A stretch of DNA of 64,000 nucleotides. It comes from Chamaelirium japonicum (taxonomy: Eukaryota > Streptophyta > Magnoliopsida > Liliales > Melanthiaceae). The notes under the pieces were generated by a model. The model made no database searches and was not told the DNA's origin. It saw nothing but the letters and a program-made list of their open reading frames with translations. Where the stretch lies: NCBI GenBank assembly GCA_947650365.1, contig OX393553.1, forward strand, positions 40,533,949 to 40,597,948, in the 5' to 3' direction. A program made the position numbers and the translations under genes. Below are positions 1 through 13,585 of this stretch, in pieces. The stretch's first letter is position 1. Every line of letters starts with the position of its first letter.

Positions 1-1596
1 ACCCATTATATTTCATTCGTATGATCCATTCTAATTTCTTTGTACGATCCATTTTAATTCATTCGTACGATCCATTCTAATTCATTCGTACGATCCATTA
101 GAATTCATTCGTATGATCCATTCTAATTCATTCGTACGATCCATTCTAATTCGTTCGTACAATCCATTCTATTTTATTCGTACGATCCATTCTAATTTAT
201 TCATACGATCCATTCTAATTCATTCGTACGATCTATTCTAATCCATTCGTACAATCCATTCTATTTCATTCGTACGATCCATTCTTACTCATTCGTATGA
301 TCCATTCTAATTCATTCGTACGATCCATTCTAATTCATTCGTACGATCCATTCTAATTCGTTCACACGAATGTATCCATTCTAATTCATTCGTAGGATCC
401 ATGCTAATTCATTCGTACGATCCACTCTAATTCCTTAGCACGATCCATGCTAATTCATTCGTACGATCCATTCTAATTCATTCGCACGATCCATTCTAAT
501 TCATTCGTATGATCCATTCTAATTCATTCGCACGATCGTGTGAATGTATCCATTGTATTTCATTCATTCGATCCATTCTAATTCATTCGCACGAATGTAT
601 CCATTCTAATTCATTCGTACGATCCATTCTAATTCATTCGCACGATCCATTCTAATTCATTCATACGATCCATTCTAATTCATTCGCACGAATGTATCCA
701 TTCTAATTCATTCATACGATCTATTCTAATTCCTTCGTACGATCCATTCTAATTCCTTCGTACGATCCATTCTAATTCCTTCGAATGTATCCATTCTAAT
801 TCTTTCGTATGATCCATTCTAATTCATTCGTACGATGCATTCTTACTCATTCGTACGATCCATTCTAATTCATTCGCACGAATGTATCCACTCAAATTCA
901 TTCGTATGATCCATTCTAATTCATTCATTCGTACGATCCATTCTTATTAATTCGTACGATCCATTCTAATTCATTCGTACGGTCCATTCTAATTCATTCA
1001 AACAATCCATTCTATTTCATTCGTACGATCTATTCTTACTCATTCGTATGATCCATTCTAATTCATTCGCACGAATGTATCCATTCTAATTTATTCGTAC
1101 GACCCATTCTAATTCATTAATACGATCCAATCTAATTCATTCATGCAATCCATTATAATTCATTCGCACGAATGTATCCATTATAATTCATTCGTACGAT
1201 CCATTCTTATTCATTCGTACAATCTATTCTAATTCATTCGCACGATCCATTCTAATTCATTCGCACCATTCTTATTCATTCGTACGATCCATTCTAATTC
1301 ATTCGTACGATCCATTCTAATTTATTCATACAATCCATTCTAATTCTTTCACACGATCCATTCTAATTCATTCGTACGATCCATTCTAATTCATTCGTAC
1401 GATCCATTCTAATTCATTCGTACGATCCATTCTATTTCATTCGTACGATCCATTCTAGTTCATTTATACGATCCATTCTAATTCATTCATACAATCCATT
1501 CTAATTCATTCGCACGAATTTATCCATTCTAATTCATTCGTACGATCCATTCGAATTCATTCGCACGAATGTATCCATTCTAATTCTTTTGCACGA
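1..1596 (+). repeat. Satellite block 1, plus orientation
   Basis: The block starts before the window. 28-mers recur near 362, 590, 690, 890, 1070 and 1170. A GCACC deletion monomer lies near 1262. The phrase TACAAT / CTATTTC / CTTACTC is present near 250-300 and 1004-1060. It ends at a switch within CTTTTGCACGAATGAATTAG. Confidence 0.92.
1381..1403 (+). repeat. Exemplar of the 23 bp monomer
   Basis: This copy matches the consensus I infer by eye: CCATTCTAATTC, then ATTCGTACGAT. It contains the self-complementary octamer TCGTACGA. Base count is 6 A, 9 T, 6 C and 2 G, so the strand is strongly C-over-G and T-rich. The commonest variants are CGCACGATCC, CATACGATCC and TACAATCC in the right half, and CTATTTC or CTTACTC instead of CTAATTC in the left half. 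Confidence 0.95.
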
Positions 1597-2014
1597 ATGA
1601 ATTAGAATGGATCGTGCGAATGAATTAGAATGGATCGTATGAATTAATTAGAATGGATCGTATGAATGAATTAGAATAGATCGTACGAATGAATAAGAAT
1701 GGATCGTACGAATGAATGAATTAGAATGGATCGTGTGAATGAATTAAAATTGATCGTGCGAATGAATTTGAATGGATCGTACGAATGAATTAGAATGGAT
1801 ACATTCGTGCGAATGAATTACAATGGATCGTACGAATGAATTAGAGTGGATCGTGTGAAAGAATTAGAATAGATTGTATGAATAAATTAGAATGGATCGT
1901 ATGAATGAATTAGAATGGATCGTGCGAATGAATTAGAATAGATCGTGCGAATGAATTAGAATGGATTGTACGAATGAATTAGAATGGATCGTATGAATGA
2001 ATTAGAATGGATCA
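1597..2014 (-). repeat. Satellite block 2, minus orientation
   Basis: This is the first inverted block, of about 18 monomers and mostly 23-mers, with one 28-mer near 1797. It returns to plus at GGATCATGTATCC around 2010-2020. Confidence 0.9.
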
Positions 2015-3772
2015 TGTATCCATTCTAATTCATTCGTACGACCCATTGTAATTCATAAGTACGATCCATTCTAATTCATTCATACGATCCATTCTAATTC
2101 ATTCGCACGAATGTATCCATTCTAATTCATTCGTACGATCCATTCTATTTCATTCGTACGAACCATTCTAATTCATTCATTCGATCCATCCTAATTCATT
2201 CGTACGATCCATTCTAATTCATTGATACGATCCATTCTAATTCAGTCGCACGAATGTAACCATTCTAATTCATTCGTATGATCCATTCTATTTCATTCGT
2301 ATGATCCATTCTAATTCATTCGTACGATCCATTCTAATTCATTCGCACGATCCATTCTAATTCATTCGCACGAATGTATCAGATCCATTCTAATTCATTC
2401 GTACAATCCATTCTAATTCATTCACACGATCCATTCGAATTCACTCATACGATCCATTCTAATTCATTCGTATGATCCATTCTAATTCATTTGTATCCAT
2501 TCTATTTCATTCGCACGATCCATTCGAATTCATTCGCACGATCCATTCTAATTCATTCATACGATCCATTCTAATTCATTCATACAATGCATTCTTACTC
2601 ATTCGTATGATCCATTCTAATTCATTTGCACGGATATATCCATTGTAATTCATTCATACGATCCATTCTAATTCATTCATATGATCTATTCTAATTCTTT
2701 CGCACGAATGTATCCATTCTAATTCATTCGTACGATCCATTCTAATTCCTTCGTACAATCCATTCTAATTCCTTCGTATGATCCATTCTAATTCCTTTGT
2801 ACGACCCACTATATTTCATTTGTATGATCCATTCTAATTCCTTTGTACAATCAATTCTAATTCATTCATATGATCCATTCTAATACATTTGTACGATCTA
2901 TTCTAATTCATTCGTATGATCCATTCTAATTCATTCGTACAATCCATTCTATTTCATTCGTATGATCCATTCTTACTCATTCGTATGATCCATTCTAATT
3001 CATTCGCACGAATGTATCCATTCTAATTCATTCGTACGATCCATTCTAATTCATTCGTACGATCCATTCTAATTCATTCGTACAATCCATTCTATTTCAT
3101 TCGTACGATCCATTCTTACTCATTCGTATAATCCATTCTAACTCATTCGCACGAATGTATCCATTCTAATTCATTCGTACGATCCATTCTAATTCATTCG
3201 TACGATCCATTCTAATTCATTCATGCGATCCATTCTAATTCATTCATACCATCCATTCTAATTCATTCGCACGAATGTATCCATTCTAATTCATTCGTAC
3301 GATCCATTCTAATTCATTCGTACGATCCATTCTAATTCATTAGCACGATACATTCTAATTCATTAGTACAATCCAATCTATTTCATTCGTACGATCCATT
3401 CTTACTCATTCGTACGATCCATTCAAATTCATTCGCACGAATGTATCCATTCTAATTCCTTCGTATGATCCATTCTAATTCATACGATCCATTCTATTTC
3501 ATTCGTACGATCCATTCTTACTCATTAGCATGATCCATTCTAATTCATTCGTACAATATATTCTAATTCATTCGCACGATCCTTTCTAATTCATTCATAC
3601 GATCCATTCTAATTCATTCATACGATCTATTCTAATTCATTCATACGATCCAATCTAATTCATTCATACGATCCATTCTAATTCATTCGTACGAATGTAT
3701 CCATTCTAATTCATTCATACGATCCATTCTAATTCATTCGCACGAATGTATCCATTCTAATTCATTCGTACA
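2015..3772 (+). repeat. Satellite block 3, plus orientation
   Basis: The block carries the variant phrase several times, including two copies 143 bp apart (AATCC of the TACAAT monomer at 2941 and 3084), equal to five 23-mers plus one 28-mer. It ends at the palindrome TACATGTA centred between 3772 and 3773. Confidence 0.92.
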
Positions 3773-3776
3773 TGTA
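3769..3776. repeat. Palindromic switch point, plus to minus
   Basis: TACATGTA is an exact 8 bp palindrome. The flanks continue as an imperfect inverted repeat (TTCATTCG on the left, TATGAATGAA on the right), so block 3 runs straight into its own complement with no spacer. Confidence 0.85.
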
Positions 3777-4877
3777 TGAATGAATTAGAATGGATCATGC
3801 GAATGAATTAGAATGGATCATACGAATAAATTAGAATGGATCGTACGAATGAGTTAGAATAGATACATTCGTGCGAATGAATTAGAATGGATCGTACGAA
3901 TGAATTCGAATGGATCGTACGAATGAAATAGAATGAATCGTACGAATGATGAATTAGAATGGATCATATGAATGAATTAGAATGGATCGTACGAATGAAA
4001 TAGAATGGATTGTATGAATGAATTAGAATGGATCGTACAAATGGATTAGAATGGATCGTACGAATGAATTAGAATGGATCGTACGAATGAATTAAAATAG
4101 ATCGTACGAATGAGTTAGAATGGATCGTACGAATGAATTAGAAATGATCGTACGAATGAATTAGAATAGATTGTGCGAATGAATTAGATTGGTGCGAATG
4201 AATTAGAATGGATCGTACAAAAGAATTAGAATAGAACGTATGAATGAATTAGAATGGATCGTATGAAGGAATTAGAATGGATCGTACGAATTTATTAGAA
4301 TGGATACATTCGTGCGAAAGAATTAGAATAGATCGTATAAATGAATTAGAATGGATCGTATGAATGAATTAGAATGGATATATTGATGCAAATGAATTAG
4401 AATGGATCATACGAATGAGTAAGAATGGATTGTATGAATGAATTAGAATGGATCGTATGAATGAATTAGAATGGATCATGCGAATGAATTCGAATGGATC
4501 GTGCGAATGAAATAGAATGGATACAAATGAATTAGAATGGATCATACGAATGAATTAGAATGGATCATATGAGTGAATTCGAATGGTTCGTGCGAATGAA
4601 TTAGAATGGATTGTACGAATGAATTAGAATGGATCGGATACATTCGTGCGAATGAATTAGAATGGATCGTGCGAATGAATTAGAATGGATCATACGAATG
4701 AATTAGAATGGATCGTACGAATGAAATAGAATGGATCGTACGAATGAATTAGAATGGATACATTCGTGCGAATGAATTAGAATGGATCATACGAATGAAT
4801 TAGAATCGATCGTACGAATGAATTAGAATTGATACATTCGTGCAAATGAATTAGAAAAGATCATACGAATGAGTAAG
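3773..4877 (-). repeat. Satellite block 4, minus orientation
   Basis: About 48 monomers. Short 28-mer-like units occur near 3852, 4303, 4377, 4630, 4750 and 4840. The block is more diverged than most, with several shortened monomers near 4180 and 4520. It switches at GAGTAAGATCTAATTCC. Confidence 0.9.
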
Positions 4878-6842
4878 ATCTAATTCCTTCATACGATCCA
4901 TCTAATTCATTCTTACGATCCATTCTAATTCATTCGCACGATCCATTCTAATTCATTCGTACGATCCATTCTAATTCATTCATACGATCCAATCTAATTC
5001 ATTCATACGATCCATTCTAATTCATTCGTACGATCCATTCTAATTCATTTGTACGATCCATTCTAATTCATTCGCACGAATGTATCCATTCTAATTCATT
5101 CGTACGATCCATTCTAATTCATTCGCATGATCCATTCTAATTCATTCGTACGATCTATTCAATTTCATTCGTACGATCCATTCTAATTCATTCATACTAT
5201 CCATTCTAATTCATTCATACGATCTATTCTAATTCATTCATACGATCCAATCTAATTCATTCATACAATCCATTCTAATTCATTCGTACGATCCATTCTA
5301 ATTCCTTCGTACAATCCATTCTAATTCATTCGTACGATCCATTCTAATTCATTCGTACAATCGCACGATCCATTCTAATTCATTCGCACCTTCTAATTCA
5401 TTCGCACAATCTATTCTAATTTATTCTTACGATCCATTCTAATTCATTCGTACGATCCATTCTAATTCATTCGTACGATAAATTCTAATTCATTCATACG
5501 ATGCAATATAATTCATAAGTACGATCCATTCTTACTCATTCGTATGATCCATTCTAATTCATTCGCATGGATCCATTCTAATTCACGTACGATCCATTCT
5601 AATTCCTTTGTACGAACCATTATATTTCATTCGTATGATCCATTCTAATTCCTTTGTACGATCCATTCTAATTCATTCATACGATCCATTCTAATTCATT
5701 CGCACGATCCATTCTAATTCATTCGCACGATCCATTCTAATTCATTCATACGATCCATTCTAATTCATTCGCACGATCCATTCTAATTCATTCGCACCAT
5801 TCTAATTCATTCGCACAATCTATTCTAATTCATTCGTACGATCAATTCTAATTCATTCGTACGATCCATTCTAATTCATTCGTACGATCTATTCTAATTC
5901 ATTCGTACGATCCATTCTAATTCATTCATACGATCCAATCTAATTCATAAGTACGATCCATTCTTACTCATTCGTATGATCCATTCTAATTCATTCGCAC
6001 GAATGTATCAATTCTAAATCATTCGTACGATCCATTCTAATCCATTCGTACGATCTATTCTAATTCATTCGTACAATCCATTCTAATTCATTCATACGAT
6101 CCATTCTAATTCCTTCTTACGATCCATTCTAATTCATTCATACGATCTATTCTAATTCATTCGTACGATCCATTCTAATTCATTCGCACAAATGTATCCA
6201 TTCTAATTGATATGTACAATCCATTCGATTTCATTCGTACGATCCATTCTTACTCATTCGTACGATCCATTCTAATTCATTCGCATGAAGGTATCCATTC
6301 TAATTCTTTCATACGATCCATTCTAATTCATTCATACAATCCATTCTAATTCTTTCACACGATCCCTTCTAATTCATTCGTACGATCCATTCTAATTCAT
6401 TCGTACAATCCATTCTATTTCATTCGTACGATCCATTCTTAGTCATTCGTATGATCCATTCTAATTCATTCGCACGAATGTATCCATTCTAATTCATTCG
6501 TACGATCCATTCTACTTCATTTGTACGATCCATTCTAATTCTTTCACACGATCCATTCTAATTCATTCGTATGATCCATTCTAATTCATTCGTACAATCC
6601 ATTCTATTTCATTCGTACGATCCATTCTTACTCATTCGTATGATCCATTCTAATTCATTCGCATGAATTTATCCATTCTAATTCATTCGCACTATCCATT
6701 CTAATTCATTCGTACGATCCATTCTAATTCCTTCATACGATCCATTCTAATTCATTTGCACGATCCATTCTAATTCATTTATACGATCCAATCTAATTCA
6801 TTCATACAATCCATTCTAATTCATTCGCACGAATGAATCCAT
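4878..6842 (+). repeat. Satellite block 5, plus orientation
   Basis: It contains 19-mer deletion monomers (GCACCATTC near 5794) and two variant phrases 189 bp apart (AATCC at 6407 and 6596), which is seven 23-mers plus one 28-mer. The right part, from about 5651, is the start of copy 1 of the 2.8 kb duplication. It ends at CGAATGAATCCATAGAATT. Confidence 0.92.
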
Positions 6843-7519
6843 AGAATTAGAATGGATCGTACGAATGAAATAGAATGGAGTGTGCGAATGAATTAGAATA
6901 GATCGGACGAATGAAATAGAATGGATACATTCGTGCGAATGAATTAGAATGGATCGTACGAATGAGTAATAATAGATCGTACGAATGAAATAGAATGGAT
7001 TGTAGGAATGATATAGAATGGATCGTACGAATGAATTAGAATGGATCGTGTGAATGAATTAGAATGGATTGTATGAATGAATTAGAATGGATCGTAGGAA
7101 TGAATTAGAATGGATCATACGATTGAATTAGAATGGATACATTCGTGCGAATGAAATAGAATGGAACATACGAATGAGTAAGAATGGATCATACGAATCA
7201 AATAGAATGGATTGTACGAATGAATTAGAATGGATCGTACGAATGAATTAGAATGGATCGTGTGAAAGAATTAGAATGGATTGTATGAATGAATTAGAAT
7301 GGATCGTATGAAAGAATTAGAATGGATCGTACGAATGAATTAGAATGGACACATTCGTGCGAATGAATTAGAATGGATCATACGAATGAGTAAGAATGGA
7401 TCGTATGAATGAAACAGAATGGATTGTATGAATGAATTAGAATGGATCGTACGAATGAATTAGAATAGATTGTGCGAATGAATTAGAATGGATACATTCG
7501 TGCGTAGAATGGATCGTAC
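6843..7519 (-). repeat. Satellite block 6, minus orientation
   Basis: This is the inverted core of copy 1 of the 2.8 kb duplication. Its unusual monomers (GGAGTGTGCG, ATCGGACG, GTAGGAATGATATAG) recur in block 8 about 2.8 kb downstream. It ends in a near-perfect palindrome at 7505-7530. Confidence 0.92.
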
Positions 7520-7530
7520 AATCCATTCTA
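7505..7530. repeat. Near-perfect 26 bp palindromic switch, minus to plus
   Basis: TAGAATGGATCGT is followed directly by ACAATCCATTCTA. All 13 pairs match except one (C opposite A). The same junction is repeated at 10325-10350 in the duplicate copy. Confidence 0.88.
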
Positions 7531-9639
7531 ATTCATTCGTATACGATCCATTCTAATTCATTTGTACGATCCATTCTACTTTATTCGTACGATCCATTCT
7601 AATTCATTCGTACGATCCATTCTAATTCATTCGTACGATCCATTCTATTTCATTCGTACGATCCATTTTAATTCATTCATACGATCCATTCTAATTCATT
7701 CATACGATCCATTCTAATTCATTCGTACGATCCATTCTAATTCATTCGTACAATCCATTCTATTTCATTCGTACGATCCATCCTTACTCATTCGTATGAT
7801 CCATTCTAAGTCATTCGTACGATTCAATCTAACTCATTCTTATGATCCATTCTAATTCCTTCGTGTTATCCATTCTAATTCATTCGCACGAATGTATCCA
7901 TTCTAATTCATTCGTACGATCCATTCTAATTCCTTCGTACGATCCATTCTAATTCATTCATACGATCCATTCTAATTCATTCGTACGATCCATTCTAATT
8001 AATTAGCACAAATGTATCCATTCTAATTGATACGTACAATCCATTCTATTTCATTCGTATGATCGATTCTTACTCATTCGTACGATCCATTCTAGTTCAT
8101 TCGCACGAATGTATCCATTCTAATTCATTCGTACGATCCATTCTAATTGATTCATACGATCCATTCTAATTCTTTCACACGATCCATTCTAATTCATTCA
8201 TACAATCCATTCTATTTCATTCGTACGATCCATTCTTACTAATTCGTATGATCCATTCTAATTCATTCGCTCGAATGTATCCATTCAAATTCATTCGTAC
8301 GATCCATTCTAGTTCATTCGTACGATCCATTCTAATTCATTCCTACGATCCATTCTAATTCATTCATACAATTCATTCTAATTCTTTCACACGATCCATT
8401 CTAATTCATTCGTACGATCCATTCTAATTCATTCGTACAATCCATTCTATTTCATTCGTACGATCCATTCTTACTCATTCGTCTGATCCATTATAATTCA
8501 TTCACACGATCCATTCTAATTCCTTTGTATGATCCATTCTAATTCGTTCATACGATCCATTCTAATTCATTCACACGATCCATTCTAATTCATTCGCACG
8601 ATCCATTCTAATTCATTCATACGATCCATTCTAATTCATTCGCACGATCCATTCTAATTCATTCGTACGATTCATTCTAATTTATTCGCACGATCCATTC
8701 TAATTCATTCGCACCATTCTAATTCATTCGCACAATCTATTCTAATTCATTCGTACGATCAATTCTAATTCATTCGTACGATCCATTGTAATTCATTCGT
8801 ACAATCCATTCTAATTCATTCATACGATCCATTCTAATTCCTTCGTACGATCCATTCTAATTCATTCATACGATCCATTCTAATTCATTCGTACGATCCA
8901 TTCTAATTCATTCGTACAAATGTATCCATTCTAATTGATACGTACAATCCATTTTATTTCATTCGTACGATCCATTCTTACTCATTCGTACGATCCATTC
9001 TAATTCATTCGCATGAATGTATCCATTCTAATTCATTCGTACGATCCATTCTAATTCATTCATACGATCCATTCTAATTCATTCATACGATCCATTCTAA
9101 TTCATTCATACAATCCATTCTAATTCTTTCACACGATCCATTCTAATTCATTCGGACGATCTATTCTAATTCATTCATACAATCCATTCTATTTCATTCG
9201 TACGATCCATTCTTACTCATTCGTATGATCCATTCTAATTCATTCGCACGAATGTATCCATTCTAATTCATTCGTACGAACCATTCTAATTCATTCGTAC
9301 GATCCATTCTAATTCATTCATACAATCCATTCTAATTCTTTCACACGATCCATTCTAATTCATTCGTACGATCCATTCTAATTCATTCGTACAATCCATT
9401 CTATTTCATTCGTACGATCCTTTCTTACTCATTCGTATGATCCATTCTAATTCATTCGCACGAATGTATCCATTCTAATTCATTCGTACTATCCATTCTA
9501 ATTTATTCGTACGATCCATTCTAATTCCTTCATACGATCCATTCTAATTCATTTGCACGATCCATTCTAATTCATTTATACGATCCAATCTAATTCATTC
9601 ATACAATCCATTCTAATTCATTCGCACGAATGAATCCAT
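7520..9639 (+). repeat. Satellite block 7, plus orientation
   Basis: One of the longest single-orientation blocks. It spans the end of copy 1 and the start of copy 2 of the 2.8 kb duplication (boundary near 8521). The variant phrase occurs at 9181 and 9393, 212 bp apart, equal to eight 23-mers plus one 28-mer. Confidence 0.92.
9230..9257 (+). repeat. Exemplar of the 28 bp monomer
   Basis: The unit has the same left half as the 23-mer but reads CGCACGAATGTAT on the right, an insertion of ATGTA. The segment ATTCGCACGAAT is a small inverted repeat (ATTCG and CGAAT around CA). The 28-mer punctuates runs of 23-mers and marks the higher-order period. In minus blocks it reads GGATACATTCGTGCGAATG. 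Confidence 0.95.
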
Positions 9640-10339
9640 AGAATTAGAATGGATCGTACGAATGAAATAGAATGGAGTGTGCGAATGAATTAGAATAGAT
9701 CGGACGAATGAAATAGAATGGATACATTCGTGCGAATGAATTAGAATGGATCGTACGAATGAGTAAGAATAGATCGTACGAATGAAATAGAATGGATTGT
9801 AGGAATGATATAGAATGGATCGTACGAATGAATTAGAATGGATCGTGTGAATGAATTAGAATAGATTGTATGAATGAATTAGAATGGATCGTAGGAATGA
9901 ATTAGAATGGATCATACGATTGAATTAGAATGGATACATTCGTGCGAATGAAATAGAATGGAACATACGAATGAGTAAGAATGGATCATACGAATCAAAT
10001 AGAATGGATTGTACGAATGAATTAGAATGGATCGTACGAATGAATTAGAATGGATCGTGTGAAAGAATTAGAATGGATTGTATGAATGAATTAGAATGGA
10101 TCGTATGAATGAATTAGAATGGATCGTACGAATGAATTAGAATGGATACATTCGTGCGAATGAATTAGAATGGATCATACGAATGAGTAAGAATGGATCG
10201 TATGAATGAAACAGAATGGATTGTACGAATGAATTAGAATGGATCGTACGAATGAATTAGAATAGATTGTGCGAATGAATTAGAATAGATTGTGCGAATG
10301 AATTAGAATGGATACATTCGTGCGTAGAATGGATCGTAC
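9640..10339 (-). repeat. Satellite block 8, minus orientation
   Basis: This is the duplicate of block 6. The two are nearly identical, but this copy has one extra 23-mer near 10262-10284 (the AATAGATTGTGCG monomer is present twice), which changes the offset between copies from 2797 to 2820 bp. Confidence 0.92.
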
Positions 10340-10350
10340 AATCCATTCTA
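10325..10350. repeat. Near-perfect 26 bp palindromic switch (duplicate of 7505-7530)
   Basis: The same arms and the same single mismatched pair are seen as at 7505-7530, so the inversion junction was copied with the duplication and did not arise twice. Confidence 0.88.
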
Positions 10351-11599
10351 ATTCATTCATATACGATCCATTCTAATTCATTCGTACGATCCATTCTAAT
10401 TCATTCGTACGATCCATTCTATTTCATTCGTACGATCCATTTTAATTCATTCATACGATCCATTCTAATTCATTCATACGATCCATTCTAATTCATTCGT
10501 ACGATCCATTCTAATTCATTCGTACAATCCATTCTATTTCATTCGTACGATCCATTCTTACTCATTCGTATGATCCATTCTAATTCATTCGTACGATTCA
10601 TTCTAACTCATTCGTATGATCCATTCTAATTCCTTCGTATGATCCATTCTAATTCATTCGCACGAATGTATCTATTCTAATTCATTCGTACGATCCATTC
10701 TAATTCCTTCGTACGATCCATTCTAATTCATTCGTACGATCCATTCTAATTCATTCGTACGATCCATTCTAATTCATTCGCACGAATGTATCCATTCTAA
10801 TTGATACGTACAATCCATTCTATTTCATTCGTATGATCGATTCTTACTCATTCGTACGATCCATTCTAATTCATTCGCATGAATGTATCCATTCTAATTC
10901 ATTCGTATGATCCATTCTAATTCATTCATACGATCGATTCTAATTCATTCATACAATCCATTCTAATTCTTTCACACGATCCATTTTAATTCATTCATAT
11001 AATCCATTCTATTTCATTCGTACGATCCATTATTACTAATTCGTATGATCCATTCTAATTCATTCGCTCGAATGTATCCATTCTAATTCATTCGTACGAT
11101 CCATTCTAATTCATTCATTCGCACGAATGTATCCATTCTAATTCATTCGCACGAATGTATCCATTCTAATTCATTCGTACGATCCATTCTAATTCATTCG
11201 CACAATCTATTCTAATTCATTCGCACGATCCATTCTAATTCATTCGTATGATCCATTCTAATTCATTCGCACAATCTATTCTAATTCATTCGCACGAATG
11301 TATCCATTCTAATTCATTCATACAATCTATTCTAATTCATTCGTACGATCCATTCTAATTCATTCGTACAATTCATTCTATTTCATTCGTACGATCCATT
11401 CTTACTCATTCGTATGATCCATTCTAATTCATTCGTACGATCCATTCTAATTCATTCGTACGATCCATTCTAATTCATTCGTGCAATCCATTCTATTTCA
11501 TTCATACGATCCATTCTTACTCATTCGTACAATCCATTCTATTTCATTCGTACGATCCATTCTTGCTCATTCATATGATCTATTCTAATTCATTCGCAT
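10340..11599 (+). repeat. Satellite block 9, plus orientation
   Basis: The first part, to about 11090, duplicates 7520-8290, including the rare monomers GTATGATCGATTC and GCTCGAATGTATCC. The remainder is rich in GCACAATCTATTC monomers. It switches at ATTCGCATAATTAGAATGG. Confidence 0.92.
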
Positions 11600-12331
11600 A
11601 ATTAGAATGGATCATACGAATGAATTAGAATGGATCATATGAGTGAATTCGAATGGATCGTGCGAATGAATTAGAATGGATTATACGAATGAATTAGAAT
11701 GGATCGTGCTAATAAGTAAGAATGGATCGTACGAATGAAATAGAATGGATCGTATGAATTAGAATGGATCGTACGAAGGAATTAGAATGGATACATTCGT
11801 GCGAATGAATTAGAATGGATCGTACGAATGAGTAACAATGATTCGTACGAAGGAATTAGAATGGATCGTACGAAGGAATTAGAATGGATACATTCGTACG
11901 AATGAATTAGAATGTATCGTACGAATGAATTAGAATGAATTAGAATGGATCGTACGAATGAATTAGAATGGATACATTCGTGCAAATGAATTAGAATAGA
12001 TCGTACGAATAAATTAGAATGGATCGTACGAATGAGTAAGAATGGATCGTACAAATGAAATAGAATGAATTGTACGAATGAATTAGAATGGATCGTACGA
12101 ATGAATTAGAATGGATCGTGTGAAAGAATTAGAATGGATTGTATGAATGAATTAGAATGGATCGTACGAATGAATTAGAATGGATCGTACGAATGAATTA
12201 GAATGGATACATTCGTGCGAATGAATTAGAATGGATCATACGAATGAGTAAGAATGGATCGTACGAATGAAATAGAATGGATTGTACGAATGAATTAGAA
12301 TGGATCGTACGAATGAAATAGAATGGATCGT
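11600..12331 (-). repeat. Satellite block 10, minus orientation
   Basis: About 31 monomers with the inverted phrase (GAGTAAG, then GAAATAG, then GGATTGTACG). An apparent 90-residue open frame on the minus strand lies here and is a repeat artefact. The right end is a junction also found near 14625 and 36907. Confidence 0.9.
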
Positions 12332-12362
12332 AATCTAATTCATTCATACGATCCATTCTAAT
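12332..12362 (+). repeat. Very short plus insert inside a minus domain
   Basis: About 31 bp (AATCTAATTCATTCATACG, then ATCCATTCTAAT) sits between minus monomers. The same insert, with the same flanks, is found at 14625-14656. Confidence 0.85.
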
Positions 12363-13496
12363 GCGAATGAATTAGAATGGATCGTACGAATGAATTAGAT
12401 TGGATCGTGCGTCGTACGAATGAATAAGAATGGATCGTACGAATGAATTAGAATGGATCATACGAATGAATTAGAATGGATCGTACGAATGAATTAGAAT
12501 GGATACATTCGTGCGAATGAATTAGAATGGATCGTACGAATGAGTAAGAATGGATCGTACGAATGAAATAGAATGGATTGTACGAATGAATTAGAATGGA
12601 TCGTACGAATGAATTAGAATGGATCGTGCGAATGAATTAGAATGGATCGTGCAAATGAATTAGAATGGATCGTGCGAATGAAATAGAATGGATCGTACGA
12701 ATGAATTAGAATGGATCGTACGAAGGAATTAGAATGGATACATTCGTGCGAATGAATTAGAATGGATCGTACGAATAAGTAAGAATGATTCGTACGAAGG
12801 AATTAGAATGGATCGTACAAAGGAATTAGAATGGATACATTCATGCGAATGAATTAGAATGGATCGTACGAATGAATTAGAATGGATACATTCCTGCGAA
12901 TGAATTAGAATGAATCGTATGAATGAATTAGAATGGATCGTACGAATGAATTAGAATGGATCGTCTGAAAGAATTAGAATGGATTGTATGAATGAATTAG
13001 AATGGATCGTATGAATGAATTAGAATGGATCATACGAATGAATTAGAATGGATCGTACGAATGAATTAGAATGGATACATTCATGCGAATGAATTAGAAT
13101 GGATCATACGAATGAGTAAGAATGGATCGTATGAATGAAATAGAATGGATTGTACGAATGAATTAGAATGGATCGTACGAATGAATTAGAATGGATCGTA
13201 CGAATGAGTTAGAATGGATCGTACGAATGAATACGAATGAATTAGAATGGATATATTCGTGCGAAGGAATTAGAATGGATCGTACGAATGAATTAGAATG
13301 GATCGTATGAATGAATTAAAATTGATAATGCGAATGAATTAGAATGGATCGTACGAATGAATTAGAGTAGATACATTCGTGCGAATGAATTAGAATGGAT
13401 CGTATTAATGAATTAGAATGGATCGTGCGAATGAATAAGAATGGATCATACGAAGGAATTAGAATGGATCATACGAATGAAATAGAATGGATCCTA
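12363..13496 (-). repeat. Satellite block 12, minus orientation
   Basis: About 49 monomers with 28-mers near 12502, 12736, 12834, 12888 and 13075. It has an irregular fused monomer near 13224 (GAATACGAATG). It ends at GGATCCTACGTATGATCC, an imperfect palindrome. Confidence 0.9.
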
Positions 13497-13585
13497 CGTA
13501 TGATCCATTCTAATTCATTCATACAATCCATTCTAATTCTTTCACACGATCCATTCTAATTCATTCGTATGATCCATTCTAATAC
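13497..13585 (+). repeat. Short plus block
   Basis: Under four monomers, including a CTTTCACACG variant. It enters at TACGTATGATCC and leaves at CTAATACATTAGAATGG. Confidence 0.87.

Larger units (their letters stand above)
5651..11090. repeat. Tandem segmental duplication, two copies of about 2.8 kb
   Basis: Copy 1 is about 5651-8521 and copy 2 about 8522-11090. Landmarks pair up as 5651/8522, 5794/8711, 6203/8931, 6844/9641, 7501/10321, 8023/10797 and 8271/11068. The offsets are 2871, 2917, 2728, 2797, 2820, 2774 and 2797 bp. The steps between offsets are +46, -189, +69, +23, -46 and +23 bp; all are whole 23-mers except -189, which is exactly seven 23-mers plus one 28-mer. Each copy includes a minus core flanked by the same two switch junctions. 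Confidence 0.88.
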
